64,000 nucleotides of DNA from Coleofasciculus sp. LEGE 07092 (GCF_015207375.1 NZ_JADEWY010000008.1:18323-82322), one strand, 5' to 3'; positions 25,614-35,180 are shown, counted from the first letter of the stretch. Made by a program: numbers and translations. The notes: a model not told the origin generated them from the sequence alone.

Positions 25614-26508
25614 CAGACAATACTCTCCTCTTGATTAATAATGGCATTGTTTTTGCTTTTCATCTAGTCCCTCCGAGATATCTTTACTGAAATAAAACAA
25701 TTGAAATCTTTTATCGATTTAGCTCTAATTTCTCTGAATTCCTTTTCAGGCAAGGTTTTTATCTGACACAAGAAATAGAGGGTTTTTAAATCTTTATGTG
25801 AATTTTATGTAAAGTTACTTCAGCTATAACTTTGTTTAATCTTTGCCTAAAGGGTAAAAACTTGTACCAAAAACTACTTCGACTTTTCGGCTAAGTTGTC
25901 CAAAAACAAGCTCAAAAACCTGCCCCAAAATAGCTTTAAGGAAGTCAACAAAGCTAATCAGTCTTGGTTGTGTTAAGTTTAAACCTTTATTTTGTAAATT
26001 TCATTCTTTTTTAGTAAAGATTTGTTTCAATCGACTCCAAAATTTGTTTTCTACGTCCCACTTTTTCAATGAACCCACTGACCCTTTCCCCTCTAATTGA
26101 TTGACTTTAATCTGTTTTTGATGCAGGTTTTCTAGAATCAGTTGTGGTGTCTCCAACTCGTGTCAAGTTAACAACCCGTCTGAATTGAAACCGGAGTTAA
26201 CTTATTGCCGGGGTTGGCTCCGCAATACAGAACCTAAAACCATTTCAAACCGAACGCCCCACCCTTTGTCGCTACACTAGCTGTAGGGGTTTACAACAAA
26301 TTGAAAACGCTATATATAAGATTGACCTATGGATTTCCTACTCTTTGTACAGTCAGTAGGGGGTCAAACACTGTATATAGTGTTTACGCAAATGATGGGA
26401 ATTCTGGGAGAAGTGAACTTTGGTGTGACACGTAGAAGAACGGATTCAGGCTAAAGCTAGAGAAAGACACGGGTCAGTCTCTTGCTAGCTGCTGGTATAC
26501 CTTCCTAT

Positions 26509-26530
26509 CTGTCATACACTGGTATGACAG
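26509..26530. promoter_or_regulatory. perfect 9-bp inverted repeat, operator-like
   Basis: CTGTCATAC and GTATGACAG separated by ACTG. The size suits a dimeric regulator site or a short hairpin. It is remote from any gene start, so the role is open. Confidence 0.35.
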
Positions 26531-26670
26531 GTATTACACCATGTTGAATATTATTTCAATTCGCTAACTTAGGCAACTCTTTGTCTTGCTTAATTCCATC
26601 TTTTTTAGGTTAAGATTTGTTAAGCAAGTCAGCAAGGTATCTCAGACAATCGGTAAGAACCACAATAGAT

Positions 26671-26693
26671 AAAAAGGCTCCCCTTGGGAACCC
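26671..26693 (-). terminator. possible intrinsic terminator of ho1
   Basis: Read on the minus strand, GGTTCCC and GGGGAGCC form a short G/C-rich stem followed directly by TTTTT. It lies about 150 bp beyond the ho1 stop codon. Confidence 0.45.
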
Positions 26694-26842
26694 CTGCTTC
26701 TAGCTTAACGACTACCTAGGTTTGCGTTCACATCTATTAACAAAATTTTAACAATCCCAACGAAATTTGCGGCGCTTCCTACCCTATCCCCTCGAAAAGA
26801 CAGAACTGGAAACGCCGCTTGGCTTGCTTTTAAGGTCGTTTT

Positions 26843-27559
26843 TTATTCTGCTGTTGCTAGTTCGGTATTACCAGAAGAACGACGGCGTGTCAAGGTATTG
26901 AAGAGCATTTGACCAATAGCTTTGATCAAGTTACCCTCCAGTTCATTGAACAGTTTCATATTCATGCCAAAGGCCGCATTTGCTTCGTCAACAATGCGAT
27001 CAGCCGTTGCTTGATCGATAGGTAAATCGTTCAGGGCTTGACGATACTCATCCTTGAACGCCTTCTCATCGGGAATCTCTTGGAATTCATAAAAGGCAGT
27101 ACCCTCGCCATCGGCTAAATTCATGGCTCGTTGGGCAATCTTTTTCAGAATCTGCCCACCTGACAAGTCTCCTAGGTAGCGCGTGTAGGATTGGGCAACT
27201 AACAGTTCAGGTTCTGACGCCGATACTCCCTGAATTCTCTGGATGTAGGCTTGAGCTGCGGGTGAAGGCTTGACTTCCTCACGCCAATTGGAACCGTAGT
27301 AGTAATACAAGTCTTGCTCTAAGCTCTTTTTCCGGTTGAGTTCTGGAAAGTATAGTTTAGAGAGGACTGGGTGCGTGCGGTGGCGCTCCATCTCTTCTTC
27401 GATTGCCGAGTAGACGAAATAGAGGTTGCCAACTAGCTTCCGGTAAGAGTTTTTTTCAACGACTCCTTTTAAAAAGCATTTGACAAACCCAACATTTTCT
27501 GCCATCGTGTGGGCTTTTTTAGTACCCTCACGCAGTTGGGTGGCTAAATTGCTACTCAT
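26843..27559 (-). CDS. ho1: heme oxygenase HO1
   Basis: 238 residues. The N-terminal LREGTKKAHTMAENVGFVKCF contains the proximal heme histidine, and the distal helix YTRYLGDLSGGQILKKIAQRAM has the glycine-rich kink that identifies the enzyme. It opens heme to biliverdin IX-alpha with release of CO and iron, using reduced ferredoxin; biliverdin is the precursor of phycobilins and phytochrome chromophores. The length and C-terminus (IKAIGQMLFNTL) agree with cyanobacterial HO1. A ribosome binding site GGACAGGAAA precedes the ATG. It stands alone, next to a divergent non-coding region on its start side. Confidence 0.97.
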   Translation of the reverse strand: MSSNLATQLREGTKKAHTMAENVGFVKCFLKGVVEKNSYRKLVGNLYFVYSAIEEEMERHRTHPVLSKLYFPELNRKKSLEQDLYYYYGSNWREEVKPSPAAQAYIQRIQGVSASEPELLVAQSYTRYLGDLSGGQILKKIAQRAMNLADGEGTAFYEFQEIPDEKAFKDEYRQALNDLPIDQATADRIVDEANAAFGMNMKLFNELEGNLIKAIGQMLFNTLTRRRSSGNTELATAE

Positions 27560-27766
27560 GCTAAATTTCCTGTCCCTAACGTTGACGACTAGTGTCTTTT
27601 GCTTAACAAAAACGTAAAAAACGTTTCAAATGCTTAGAGTAAACTGATTTGATGAGAGATGCTGTTAAGAATTCTTACACCAACGTGTTGGGGGAGCTGG
27701 GGAGTAGGGGAGCAGAAAAGAGAGTTCAGTTGGAGTCGTGTGAAGTTTTTGCTTTTCTTCTAAATG

Positions 27767-29008
27767 TCACTCTTGTAACACAGTCTTGGAAACAATACGG
27801 GTTTTCTTACGATCGGCTTCTGAGAGTTCTTCCCCAGCTTGTAAGCGAGTGGCATTGGTTTGCAGGACGGTGGCGGCTCCATTGTCTCCCATTTGAATAG
27901 CAGTTTTAGCAGCCGTTTGTAGCATTGTGGCGGCACCAGCCCGATCGCCTTGTTGCAATTTGGCTTCGGCAATTTGAGTTTGTCGATACTTGGCTAACGC
28001 CAGAATGGATTTTTGTACGTCTGTATTGGTAGCGGCTTGATAAACACCCTGAACGTTGGCTTCAACCGTTATTAGTTCAGACAGCAATCCTTCTTGGCTG
28101 GTGGTAGGGTCATCGTATATGATTTGCAGGTTAGCGATCGCTTGACGACCCTGAGACAGTTGACCAATATAAAGGTTAGCTAAAATCACCCGCTCGGCAT
28201 CGGTCATCAAGTCTCCCAACCGAACCATAAAGCGATCGCCTTGTTGTTGCAGGGGTAGTTCAATGGTATCAGGAGCAACTTGGGCAATGGGTTTGAGTTC
28301 GGCAAAGCGTACCTTGGGCATTAGGTCAAACAGCAAGTAAGCATTCGTCAATCCCACCGACTGAATGCGGGTAAATAAGCGTCCAAACTCTTCCACTGCT
28401 TGTTCCGGTTGTTCGATGTAACAGAGTGTCCCACTCCCGGCATCCGCAATTTTCTCGAGAATGTCTTGGTTCCAGTTAGCACCAAATCCCAAAGCGTTTA
28501 GCGTTAGTTTATAATCAACAGCCAGTTGAGCTAATTTCAGACAGCGCTTATTATCACCGTGTTCGTTCTCACCATCTGTAAGCAGGAACACCTGAGAGAC
28601 ACTATCCTGTTTACCCTTAGCGACTTCTTCAATCCCTAACTTCAGACCCTCATCAATCGCCGTACCCCCGTCGGCTGAAAGTTGTTGGATTCGCTGTTTA
28701 ATTTTATCTAGGTCGTCAATTGCCTGGTTGGGAACCAGCACTTTAGCTCGGTGATCAAATGCTACCACCGAAATGCGATCACCAGGGTTGAGGCGCTCAA
28801 TCAGTCGCACCGCTGCCTGTTTCACCGTTTCGAGGGGACGTCCGTGCATCGACCCACTGTGGTCGAGAACCAGGCATAAATTCAGGGGGACTGACCGATC
28901 TACCGAATCAGCGATCGCTCTTACCGCAATGGATAGCTGACGCTGACTGCTGGGTTGATTCCCATCAACATTAGCGTCATTGAGGGCAGGATGTAAACCA
29001 ACTTTCAT
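27767..29008 (-). CDS. von Willebrand factor A (VWA) domain protein
   Basis: 413 residues. The VWA domain is at about 40-215 with a complete MIDAS: DHSGSMHG (DxSxS), DGGTAIDEG (Thr) and LTDGENEHGD (Asp). A C-terminal region of about 180 residues contains beta strands and then an alanine-rich helical tail (AEAKLQQGDRAGAATMLQTAAK) resembling the C-terminus of cyanobacterial VWA/YfbK-like proteins. There is no signal peptide, so it is likely cytoplasmic. VWA domains mediate metal-dependent protein binding; the partner is unknown. Divergent from clpR. Confidence 0.9.
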   Translation of the reverse strand: MKVGLHPALNDANVDGNQPSSQRQLSIAVRAIADSVDRSVPLNLCLVLDHSGSMHGRPLETVKQAAVRLIERLNPGDRISVVAFDHRAKVLVPNQAIDDLDKIKQRIQQLSADGGTAIDEGLKLGIEEVAKGKQDSVSQVFLLTDGENEHGDNKRCLKLAQLAVDYKLTLNALGFGANWNQDILEKIADAGSGTLCYIEQPEQAVEEFGRLFTRIQSVGLTNAYLLFDLMPKVRFAELKPIAQVAPDTIELPLQQQGDRFMVRLGDLMTDAERVILANLYIGQLSQGRQAIANLQIIYDDPTTSQEGLLSELITVEANVQGVYQAATNTDVQKSILALAKYRQTQIAEAKLQQGDRAGAATMLQTAAKTAIQMGDNGAATVLQTNATRLQAGEELSEADRKKTRIVSKTVLQE

Positions 29009-29208
29009 GCCTAAGACTCCTGAGTAAGCAAGCTGTAATCATACTAACTTCACGGAAATACACCCGTACTACGGAAACATCGAAATTCAAACTAGACAAT
29101 TCCCCTGTGCAACATAAATGCAGTAAGTAGAAAGAACCGCCCCAGCCAGATTCACCAACACGCTACTATGTTTTATAAAGATAGCGCCATTATTGCAGCC
29201 CAAACACC

Positions 29209-29865
29209 ATGAAATTACCGATTCAGGCTGTTCAATCCGCCTACTATGGTCGGTCTTCTTTCCGAACACCGCCACCGGATTTACCCTCGTTGTTGTTGAA
29301 CGAGCGGATTGTCTATCTAGGTCTGCCTTTGGTGCCACAAGTCACTGAGCTTATTGTTGCCCAACTACTGTATTTGCAGTACCAAGACCCGGATAAGCCC
29401 ATTAAAATTTACATCAATTCGACAGGGACTTCCCGTAACGATGGCGAGCCTATTGGCTTTGAAACAGAAGCCTTTGCCATCTGCGACACGATGAATTATA
29501 TTAAACCACCGATCCATACCATCTGCATCGGTTCAGCTATGGGTATGGCAGCGATGTTGCTATCAGCAGGAAGCAAAGACTGCCGAGCCAGTTTACCCAA
29601 TGCCTCAATTGTCCTGCATCAGGTCAAGAGCTACGCTCGAGGTCAAGCGACGGATATCCAAATTCGCGCTAAGGAAGTGCTGGCGAATAAGACAACCTTG
29701 ATAGATATTCTATCTCGCAACACCGGTCAGCAACCGGAAAAAATTACCAAGGATATGGAGCGGATGTTGTACATGACGCCCCAAGAAGCGAAAGAGTATG
29801 GCTTGATTGATCGAGTACTTGAAAGTAATGAGGTGCCTGCGGCTGTAGCGGCTGGTGTCTCTTAA
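29209..29865 (+). CDS. clpR: ClpR, inactive Clp protease subunit
   Basis: 218 residues with the ClpP fold. The position of the catalytic serine (GxAASMG in ClpP) reads GSAMGMAAMLLSAG, so serine is replaced by glycine; the histidine region is IVLHQVKSYARGQATDIQ. This loss of catalysis defines ClpR, which forms mixed rings with ClpP3 in cyanobacteria and plastids. The active clpP follows 106 bp downstream on the same strand, so the pair probably forms one operon and one protease core that works with ClpC. Confidence 0.95.
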   Translation: MKLPIQAVQSAYYGRSSFRTPPPDLPSLLLNERIVYLGLPLVPQVTELIVAQLLYLQYQDPDKPIKIYINSTGTSRNDGEPIGFETEAFAICDTMNYIKPPIHTICIGSAMGMAAMLLSAGSKDCRASLPNASIVLHQVKSYARGQATDIQIRAKEVLANKTTLIDILSRNTGQQPEKITKDMERMLYMTPQEAKEYGLIDRVLESNEVPAAVAAGVS

Positions 29866-29971
29866 ATCAAGACGTGTTAAGTCTGTTATCCTGCCGCTGC
29901 CATTAAGTTTGCCATGCCTGATTAGGCAATCGTTTCACCCCTCAATTTAGTACAATAGTTCGGAGCAAATT

Positions 29972-30568
29972 ATGCCTATTGGCGTTCCCAAAGTTCCCTA
30001 CCAGATGCCCGGATCGCAGTATACCGAGTGGATTGACATTTACAATCGTCTCTACCGGGAACGGATCATTTTTCTAGGGAAAGAAGTCGATGATGACATT
30101 TCCAACCAGATTATTGCCGTCATGCTTTATCTGGACTCGGAAGATAACAACAAAGATATTTATCTCTACATCAACTCTCCCGGTGGTTCAGTAACAGCAG
30201 GCATGGCAATTTACGATACCATGCAGCACATTAAGTCTGATGTCGTGACCATTTGCGTGGGTTTAGCCGCATCGATGGGTTCTTTTCTGCTGGCAGCCGG
30301 CAAGAAGGGCAAACGACTGGCGTTGCCTCACTCGCGGATTATGATTCACCAACCTTCCGGTGGTGTGCGCGGACAAGCTACCGATATTGAGATTGAAGCT
30401 AGAGAGATTCTGCGCATCCGACGTCAGCTTAACCAGATTTACGCTCAAAACACGTCTCAAACCATCGAAAAGATTGAAAAAGACATGGATCGTGACTTTT
30501 TCATGTCAGCCGAAGAAGCGAAGGAGTACGGATTGATTGACCGTGTCATTGAGGAAAAGGCACCCTAA
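29972..30568 (+). CDS. clpP: ATP-dependent Clp protease proteolytic subunit
   Basis: 198 residues with a complete catalytic set: Ser in [14 protein letters not shown], His in [18 protein letters not shown], and Asp in the [18 protein letters not shown] region. It forms tetradecameric barrels that degrade proteins delivered by Clp ATPases. Linked to clpR upstream, as in the cyanobacterial clpR-clpP3 arrangement, so it is probably the ClpP3 homologue (inference from synteny). A J-domain gene follows 68 bp downstream. Confidence 0.97.
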   Translation: MPIGVPKVPYQMPGSQYTEWIDIYNRLYRERIIFLGKEVDDDISNQIIAVMLYLDSEDNNKDIYLYINSPGGSVTAGMAIYDTMQHIKSDVVTICVGLAASMGSFLLAAGKKGKRLALPHSRIMIHQPSGGVRGQATDIEIEAREILRIRRQLNQIYAQNTSQTIEKIEKDMDRDFFMSAEEAKEYGLIDRVIEEKAP

Positions 30569-30636
30569 GATAGATAAATTCGGTAGGGCAGTTGGTGAAG
30601 ATGCTGCCTCTACACTCATCAGTGCTGTTCCTTTAG

Positions 30637-31245
30637 ATGAAATTGGCTGATTGTTATCACTTGTTGGGTTTGAGGGAGGGAGCCTCCAGCGTTGAAATCA
30701 AAGCGTCCTATCGGCGTTTGGTACGCCAGTATCACCCGGATGTCAACGCTGGAGACAAGCTTGCCCAAGCAAAATTTATTAAGTTGACGGAAGCGTACAA
30801 GCTTCTCCTCAACGCTACTAAACCGTCTGAGAGCGATCGCAACTCCTCCCAGACGGTTGTCACTGAAAATGAACAGAAGGCAGCTAGCGTTCCGCAACCG
30901 CCGCCACCGACAACAAAGGTGACTCCTAAGCCACCACCGCTTTCTGAGGTGGAGTATCAGCTCAAATGGAATTCCTATGAGCATTTACAACAGTTGCTTA
31001 AGGAACGACGATTTGCGCGGGCTATTGCATTAGTGGAAGGGTTGGCACAGCGAATTCCTCAAGATCCGGAAGTGCGTCAGTGGCAAGCGATTACTTATCA
31101 ATGTTGGGGACGGCAGCTTGTCAAGGATGGGCAGTGGCACAAAGCCAGAATTTACCTGAAAAAAGCCCTGCGTACCGACCCCCATAATCGCTCCCTTTGG
31201 GCTGAGGTGGAACGAGATTTCCGCCGCATGGAGCAGATGGTTTAG
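30637..31245 (+). CDS. J-domain protein with TPR-like C-terminus
   Basis: 202 residues. J domain at 1-65: DCYHLLGLREGASSVEIKASYRRL and the invariant HPD in RQYHPDVNAG. A proline-rich linker (QPPPPTTKVTPKPPP) leads to two or three helical TPR-like repeats (RRFARAIALVEGLAQRIPQDPE, WHKARIYLKKALRTDPHNR). J domains stimulate Hsp70 ATPase; the TPR part would select clients. It lies directly downstream of clpP on the same strand. A second, larger J-TPR gene occurs at 57958-59271. Confidence 0.93.
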   Translation: MKLADCYHLLGLREGASSVEIKASYRRLVRQYHPDVNAGDKLAQAKFIKLTEAYKLLLNATKPSESDRNSSQTVVTENEQKAASVPQPPPPTTKVTPKPPPLSEVEYQLKWNSYEHLQQLLKERRFARAIALVEGLAQRIPQDPEVRQWQAITYQCWGRQLVKDGQWHKARIYLKKALRTDPHNRSLWAEVERDFRRMEQMV

Positions 31246-31458
31246 GGAGTGGCAAAAGCATAAATCACAACAAAAGGACTTATAGAGGGACGGTATACCG
31301 TATCCCTAGGGTTCCCCATTTTCAAGTTTTCATTAATTTTGCCAGGGGAAGGTTAACATTCGGTGACATTGCCGGTAATTCTGGCTAGGATAGTGGCAGT
31401 CTAAGTCTCCGAGATTCTACGGAGGTGATGAGACGCTGCTACCCATGAGGAGCTTCAA

Positions 31459-31938
31459 ATGTGGCATCGTGATGCCGTTGTATCAGCTTTGACGCTGGCA
31501 AGTGCCATGGCTGTCAATTCTACAGCACTAGCTCAAAACGTTGACATTCCATTCACGGCTAATGTTCCCATTCAGGTGAACTTTGGAAATGTTGTCTCGG
31601 GTATAGCGGAGACAACGACGGTTGGTAGTTCTACTCAACTACCAAATGTTATTGAATCGGTCACTCCGGCTACGGTTACAGTGCAGTCTAATACCCCTGC
31701 CACTCTGACCATTTCGCCGCCTCGCCTAATATCTGGGTCAACACCCGATCCGGATGAAACAAAGCATATTACGTTTTTCAGCTTTGGCTCACAAAATGTG
31801 ACGGTTGATACAACAGATGTTACAGTTAATCTCCCGGCTGGAATTAGCGATTTAGAGCTAGATATGCGTGTGGAAAGACCTGTGCCATTTCCGGCTGGAA
31901 GTTATGACTATGCAGTGACTCTGACCGTTACGCCGTAA
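31459..31938 (+). CDS. secreted beta-rich protein, possible pilin/spore-coat-U-like subunit 1
   Basis: 159 residues with a signal peptide (cleavage after STALA, about residue 25). The mature part is Thr/Val/Pro-rich with alternating beta strands (VDIPFTANVPIQVNFGN, ATVTVQSNTPATLTISPP, SYDYAVTLTVTP), no cysteine and no catalytic motif. The final YAVTLTV strand resembles the C-terminal strand of fimbrial and spore-coat-U proteins. A Shine-Dalgarno GAGGAG precedes the ATG. It is the first of three same-strand genes ending in a PapD-like chaperone, so it is probably a surface subunit (inference). Confidence 0.7.
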   Translation: MWHRDAVVSALTLASAMAVNSTALAQNVDIPFTANVPIQVNFGNVVSGIAETTTVGSSTQLPNVIESVTPATVTVQSNTPATLTISPPRLISGSTPDPDETKHITFFSFGSQNVTVDTTDVTVNLPAGISDLELDMRVERPVPFPAGSYDYAVTLTVTP

Positions 31939-31995
31939 CCCGCTTTCTTTGTGAGGGTTGGGTTAGACGTGCATTACCTTTAGGAGGAATTTTCA

Positions 31996-32571
31996 ATGAT
32001 TCGTCGTTTACTCTTAACATCCGGACTCGTGCTGGCTGGTGCAGTCGCTTTCAGTCCGAAAGCGTTGGCTCAATCCGTTGATGTCATGTTTGAAGGGAAT
32101 ATTGGTCCTGAGTGTAGTTTTGCAGCTCCTGTGCCGGGTACGTTAGTGTATGCTGGGGGACCACAAACAAATCCTGGACCTCTATCTGGACCGATTACCT
32201 CTGATGCACCAGGAGGCGTATCGGGTAAGGTTGATGTTTCCTGTAATACACCAGGGGTAGATATTCAAATTAGTGATGCTCGCTTTGTGTCATTCACTCC
32301 CACCAATCCCGATCCTGGTGCCCCTCCCTTACCTCCAGGTGCATTTGGGAGTCCTTTGGAGGTAAGGGCAAGAGTTCCAGGTGCGCAGACATTCTATTTT
32401 GGTTCTGCTGAAGGTGGTGGTACTCCCAGTCCATCCATGGCACTTTTTCCTATTCCTCTTGCTCCTAACCAACCACTTCAGCAAACAGTGGAAGTGGATA
32501 TGTCGGTTGACACCCCAAATCCAAAAGCAGGAATCTACACCTATAAAGCGACTTTAACCATCGTGCCGTAG
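31996..32571 (+). CDS. secreted beta-rich protein, possible pilin/spore-coat-U-like subunit 2
   Basis: 191 residues with a clear signal peptide (RRLLLTSGLVLAGAVAF then ALAQ cleavage). The mature protein begins SVDVMFEGNIGPECSF and has two cysteines (one in GPECSF, one in VDVSCNTPG), as in spore-coat-U/fimbrial subunits where a disulfide links the N-terminal strands. It ends YTYKATLTIVP, the same C-terminal strand pattern as the gene before it, so the two are distant paralogues. A strong AGGAGGA precedes the ATG. The gap to the previous gene is 57 bp. Confidence 0.72.
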   Translation: MIRRLLLTSGLVLAGAVAFSPKALAQSVDVMFEGNIGPECSFAAPVPGTLVYAGGPQTNPGPLSGPITSDAPGGVSGKVDVSCNTPGVDIQISDARFVSFTPTNPDPGAPPLPPGAFGSPLEVRARVPGAQTFYFGSAEGGGTPSPSMALFPIPLAPNQPLQQTVEVDMSVDTPNPKAGIYTYKATLTIVP

Positions 32572-32640
32572 GAGATTCGTACTTTGTTAGCAGGGGGCGA
32601 CCAAGCACGATGGCTAGGACGATAATCGTTATGTAGTAGC

Positions 32641-32798
32641 CCTGGTTGACTGACAAAACTTAACCCCCTCATCCCCTTCGCCCCTTCTCCCACAAGGGGC
32701 GAAGGGGAGCCGGAAGAGTTGAAGCCTCTCAAAGTCCCTCTCCCGCTTTGGGAGAGGGATTTAGGGTGAGGGCAAAGGACTTTTGTCAGTCAATCAGG
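32641..32798. mobile_element. MITE-like element with 20-bp terminal inverted repeats
   Basis: The ends CCTGGTTGACTGACAAAACT (32641-32660) and the complement of 32779-32798 (CCTGATTGACTGACAAAAGT) agree at 18 of 20 positions. TAGTA lies directly after the right end and two bases before the left end, which may be a target duplication. The inside is non-coding and itself contains two C/G-rich inverted repeats. Outside are GGGGCGACC (32595-32602 region) and GGTCGCCCC (32810-32818 region), an outer inverted repeat, so the element may sit within an older palindromic repeat. No transposase is encoded, so it would move in trans. Confidence 0.65.
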
Positions 32799-32842
32799 TA
32801 GTATCCACGGGTCGCCCCTACCTTTTGTTACTAAATAACTTA

Positions 32843-33676
32843 ATGAATAAGACGGCTATGGCTCTGGGTTCTAATTCTGTTGTCGCAGCAGCTTCCCGCA
32901 TCAGTAGCTGGGCATTATTATCCGCTGCCTTGCTTTGCGGTAGTGCAGCTCAAGCCCAGATGAGAATATCGCCATTAGTTATTGAGGCGCAAGCGAATCG
33001 CGGTCAAGCTCAGGGTATTATTAATGTCACGAATAATAGTAACGAACCGTTTCGCGGTCGCGTCTATGCTGAACCGTTTACTTATGGGGATAATGGCTTT
33101 CAAAGCCTAACATCTAGCCCCAGCGACCTGACTCCCTATCTACAATTTTCACCCAGAGAACTCACTGTACCACCAGGAGTGACGCGCCGGATACGCCTGA
33201 TTACTCGCTTTCCGCCTAGTTTGCCAGAGGGAGAATATCGAGCGGTTGTTTTTACAGAAACCCTACAAGAAACCACAGATAGCAGTGGTAATAGTGTAGC
33301 CCTGACTGCAAGAATTGGCACTACAGTTTATGTGCGTCAGGGAGATTTATCCCCGAATCTAGCCGTGGAGAGTGCTAGCTGGAATCCTGAGCAAAAAAAG
33401 ATACAGCTACGAGTACAGAATACAGGACAGGCATCGGCTCGACCTGCTGTGAGTTGGACGTTGCAACAAGGAAACACAGAAGTTGAGACAGGTACTCTTG
33501 ATCCAACGGGTATTGTAGCTGAGAGCGATCGCAATTTCCTCTTAAATTATTCGGCTCAAGGTCAACCTGCACCGACTGCTGGAAAATATCAACTTACGGG
33601 TGAGTTAGTTTGGGCTCAAGGGGATAATCAACGTACTCAACCGTTCAGTGTTAATCTGACGATTCCGGCAAATTAA
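32843..33676 (+). CDS. PapD-like periplasmic fimbrial chaperone
   Basis: 277 residues from the ATG at 32843 (an earlier in-frame start at 32783 lies within the MITE end). Signal peptide ending SAAQAQ. The mature part MRISPLVIEAQANRGQAQGIINVTNNS is the G-strand-type N-terminus of PapD chaperones, followed by FSPRELTVPPGVTRRIRLIT with the conserved F1-G1 basic residues and EGEYRAVVFTE. A second Ig-like domain completes the L-shaped fold (QLRVQNTGQASARPAVSW). Such chaperones hold pilin subunits by donor-strand complementation. No usher gene is adjacent. The MITE between it and the subunit genes may have altered co-transcription. Confidence 0.85.
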   Translation: MNKTAMALGSNSVVAAASRISSWALLSAALLCGSAAQAQMRISPLVIEAQANRGQAQGIINVTNNSNEPFRGRVYAEPFTYGDNGFQSLTSSPSDLTPYLQFSPRELTVPPGVTRRIRLITRFPPSLPEGEYRAVVFTETLQETTDSSGNSVALTARIGTTVYVRQGDLSPNLAVESASWNPEQKKIQLRVQNTGQASARPAVSWTLQQGNTEVETGTLDPTGIVAESDRNFLLNYSAQGQPAPTAGKYQLTGELVWAQGDNQRTQPFSVNLTIPAN

Positions 33677-33734
33677 CACTGATAATCCACCAGCCAATTT
33701 ACTCCCTACTCCCCACTCCCTAAAATCTAAACTT

Positions 33735-35180
33735 TTAATCCCCAATTCCGCCCATTCCTCCCATAGAACCCATTCCTAAAACCATCCCAATTAAAAACAG
33801 TGCAAAAATCAACGCCAGCAAAGCCGCAAAACTGCCGACAATCACCCAGGATGCGATCGCCCAAAATCGCTGATGCCGTTTAAAATCTTTAATACTCCGC
33901 CATCGTCGGCTTTTCCAAGCCCACTCATTACCCTTAACACCCAAAACCACACCCACAATAGGCCACGTCGTTCCGAAGGTGACAGGCAAAGTGATAAGAC
34001 TCAGATCAGCCCAAGAAATTAGTCCCACCCATACCTGATTAGTCAAACACCAGAAACCCGGTAGCCAAAACGCCCCCCAGTTCCAACCTTTAATCTCATC
34101 GGGTACTTTAAACGATTCATCAAAGATATGCCCGGTACCAGAATCGTTCGTAGGTGCTGACTGATTAGGGATTTCCTGTAAATCTGCGGCAACAGTATTT
34201 GTGAGTTGGGTTGCTGGGAAACCAGACGGTGCGGCGGGTAGCTCTTGTAGAAGTTCATCAACGGACTGGAAGCGATCGCAAGGTTGCGGTGCCAGCATAC
34301 GATGGAGAATGTTACTCATTGGCTGGCTGAGGTTCAGTTCTTGCATCCAGCGCCACTCTAATGTATTTGGATCGAGCAGTTCTGGAGGCTGTTTACCAGT
34401 CATCAAAACCAGTATCGTGACACCCAAGGCATACAAATCGCTGTGAGGGGCAACAATACCGAGGCGTAGCTGTTCGTCTGGGGCATAACCCACTTTACCC
34501 AAACGAGTTCCGCTGCTAGAAACAGAAGAATTAGTTTCCCTGACAACAGTCGTCACGGCTTTCAAGGTAACTTGCGCCACACCTCCCAAATCAATCAAAA
34601 TCGGCAATCCATCGGCAGTACGGCAGATAATATTATCAGGAGCAATATCCCGGTGAATGATACCGTAGGAGTGAAGGTAACTCACCACTGGCAGCAGTTG
34701 CTGTAATAGCTGTACTATTTCAGCTTCGCTTAAGGTTTGCCCTGCTGCGAGGCGTTCTTCTAATAAAACCTGATAAGTTTTGCCTTCAATATAATCTTGC
34801 ACTAAAAACAGCCGTTTTCCCTCTCGAAAAAATTCCCAGAATCGGGGAATCTGCGGTGATGACAGTTTGTGCAATATTGCCGCTTCTCGCTGAAAAAGTT
34901 CCTCTGCTTTTTGGAGAATGTATGTTTCCTGAGTCGCAGGTGTTAGTTCTTTAATGGTGACTAAATCATTAAAGCGTCCTGTGTCTTCAGCGAGGTAGGT
35001 TCGGCTAAACCCTCCCCGCCCTAGGGGATGGCAGATAATGTAGCGATCGCGCAATCGAGTTCCGGGGGTTAAGTTGCCACCAGCTAGACTAGGTTTGGGT
35101 AGTGTAGCACCGCAGCGAGAACAAAAACGCGCATCACGGGGATTGGTTTGCTCACAGCTCGTACAAGCAATCGAATTCAT
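33735..35180 (-). CDS. Ser/Thr protein kinase with N-terminal zinc ribbon and C-terminal membrane helices
   Basis: 481 residues. N-terminal zinc ribbon (CTSCEQTNPRDARFCSRCG, four cysteines, 7-25). Kinase domain about 45-310: glycine loop LGRGGFSRTYLAE, Lys in VTIKELTP, catalytic loop HRDIAPDNI, DLGG in place of DFG, and a substrate lobe YALGVTILVLMTGKQPPELL. The C-terminal part has a hydrophobic tail of about two or three membrane helices (WVGLISWADLSLITLPVTF, IASWVIVGSFAALLALIFALFLIGMV). Cyanobacteria have many such Hanks-type kinases; the substrate is unknown. Divergent from the subtilase gene. Confidence 0.93.
   Translation of the reverse strand: MNSIACTSCEQTNPRDARFCSRCGATLPKPSLAGGNLTPGTRLRDRYIICHPLGRGGFSRTYLAEDTGRFNDLVTIKELTPATQETYILQKAEELFQREAAILHKLSSPQIPRFWEFFREGKRLFLVQDYIEGKTYQVLLEERLAAGQTLSEAEIVQLLQQLLPVVSYLHSYGIIHRDIAPDNIICRTADGLPILIDLGGVAQVTLKAVTTVVRETNSSVSSSGTRLGKVGYAPDEQLRLGIVAPHSDLYALGVTILVLMTGKQPPELLDPNTLEWRWMQELNLSQPMSNILHRMLAPQPCDRFQSVDELLQELPAAPSGFPATQLTNTVAADLQEIPNQSAPTNDSGTGHIFDESFKVPDEIKGWNWGAFWLPGFWCLTNQVWVGLISWADLSLITLPVTFGTTWPIVGVVLGVKGNEWAWKSRRWRSIKDFKRHQRFWAIASWVIVGSFAALLALIFALFLIGMVLGMGSMGGMGGIGD

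Larger units (their letters stand above)
25614..26842. other. 1.2-kb gene-poor, AT-rich region
   Basis: No convincing coding sequence on either strand. It contains an exact 9-bp inverted repeat at 26509-26530 and a terminator-like hairpin at 26671-26693; otherwise AT-rich spacer. Confidence 0.5.

Noticed and set aside
25614..26842. Missed gene in the gene-poor spacer
   Set aside because: No frame over about 60 codons with a start signal and coding-like composition was seen on either strand.
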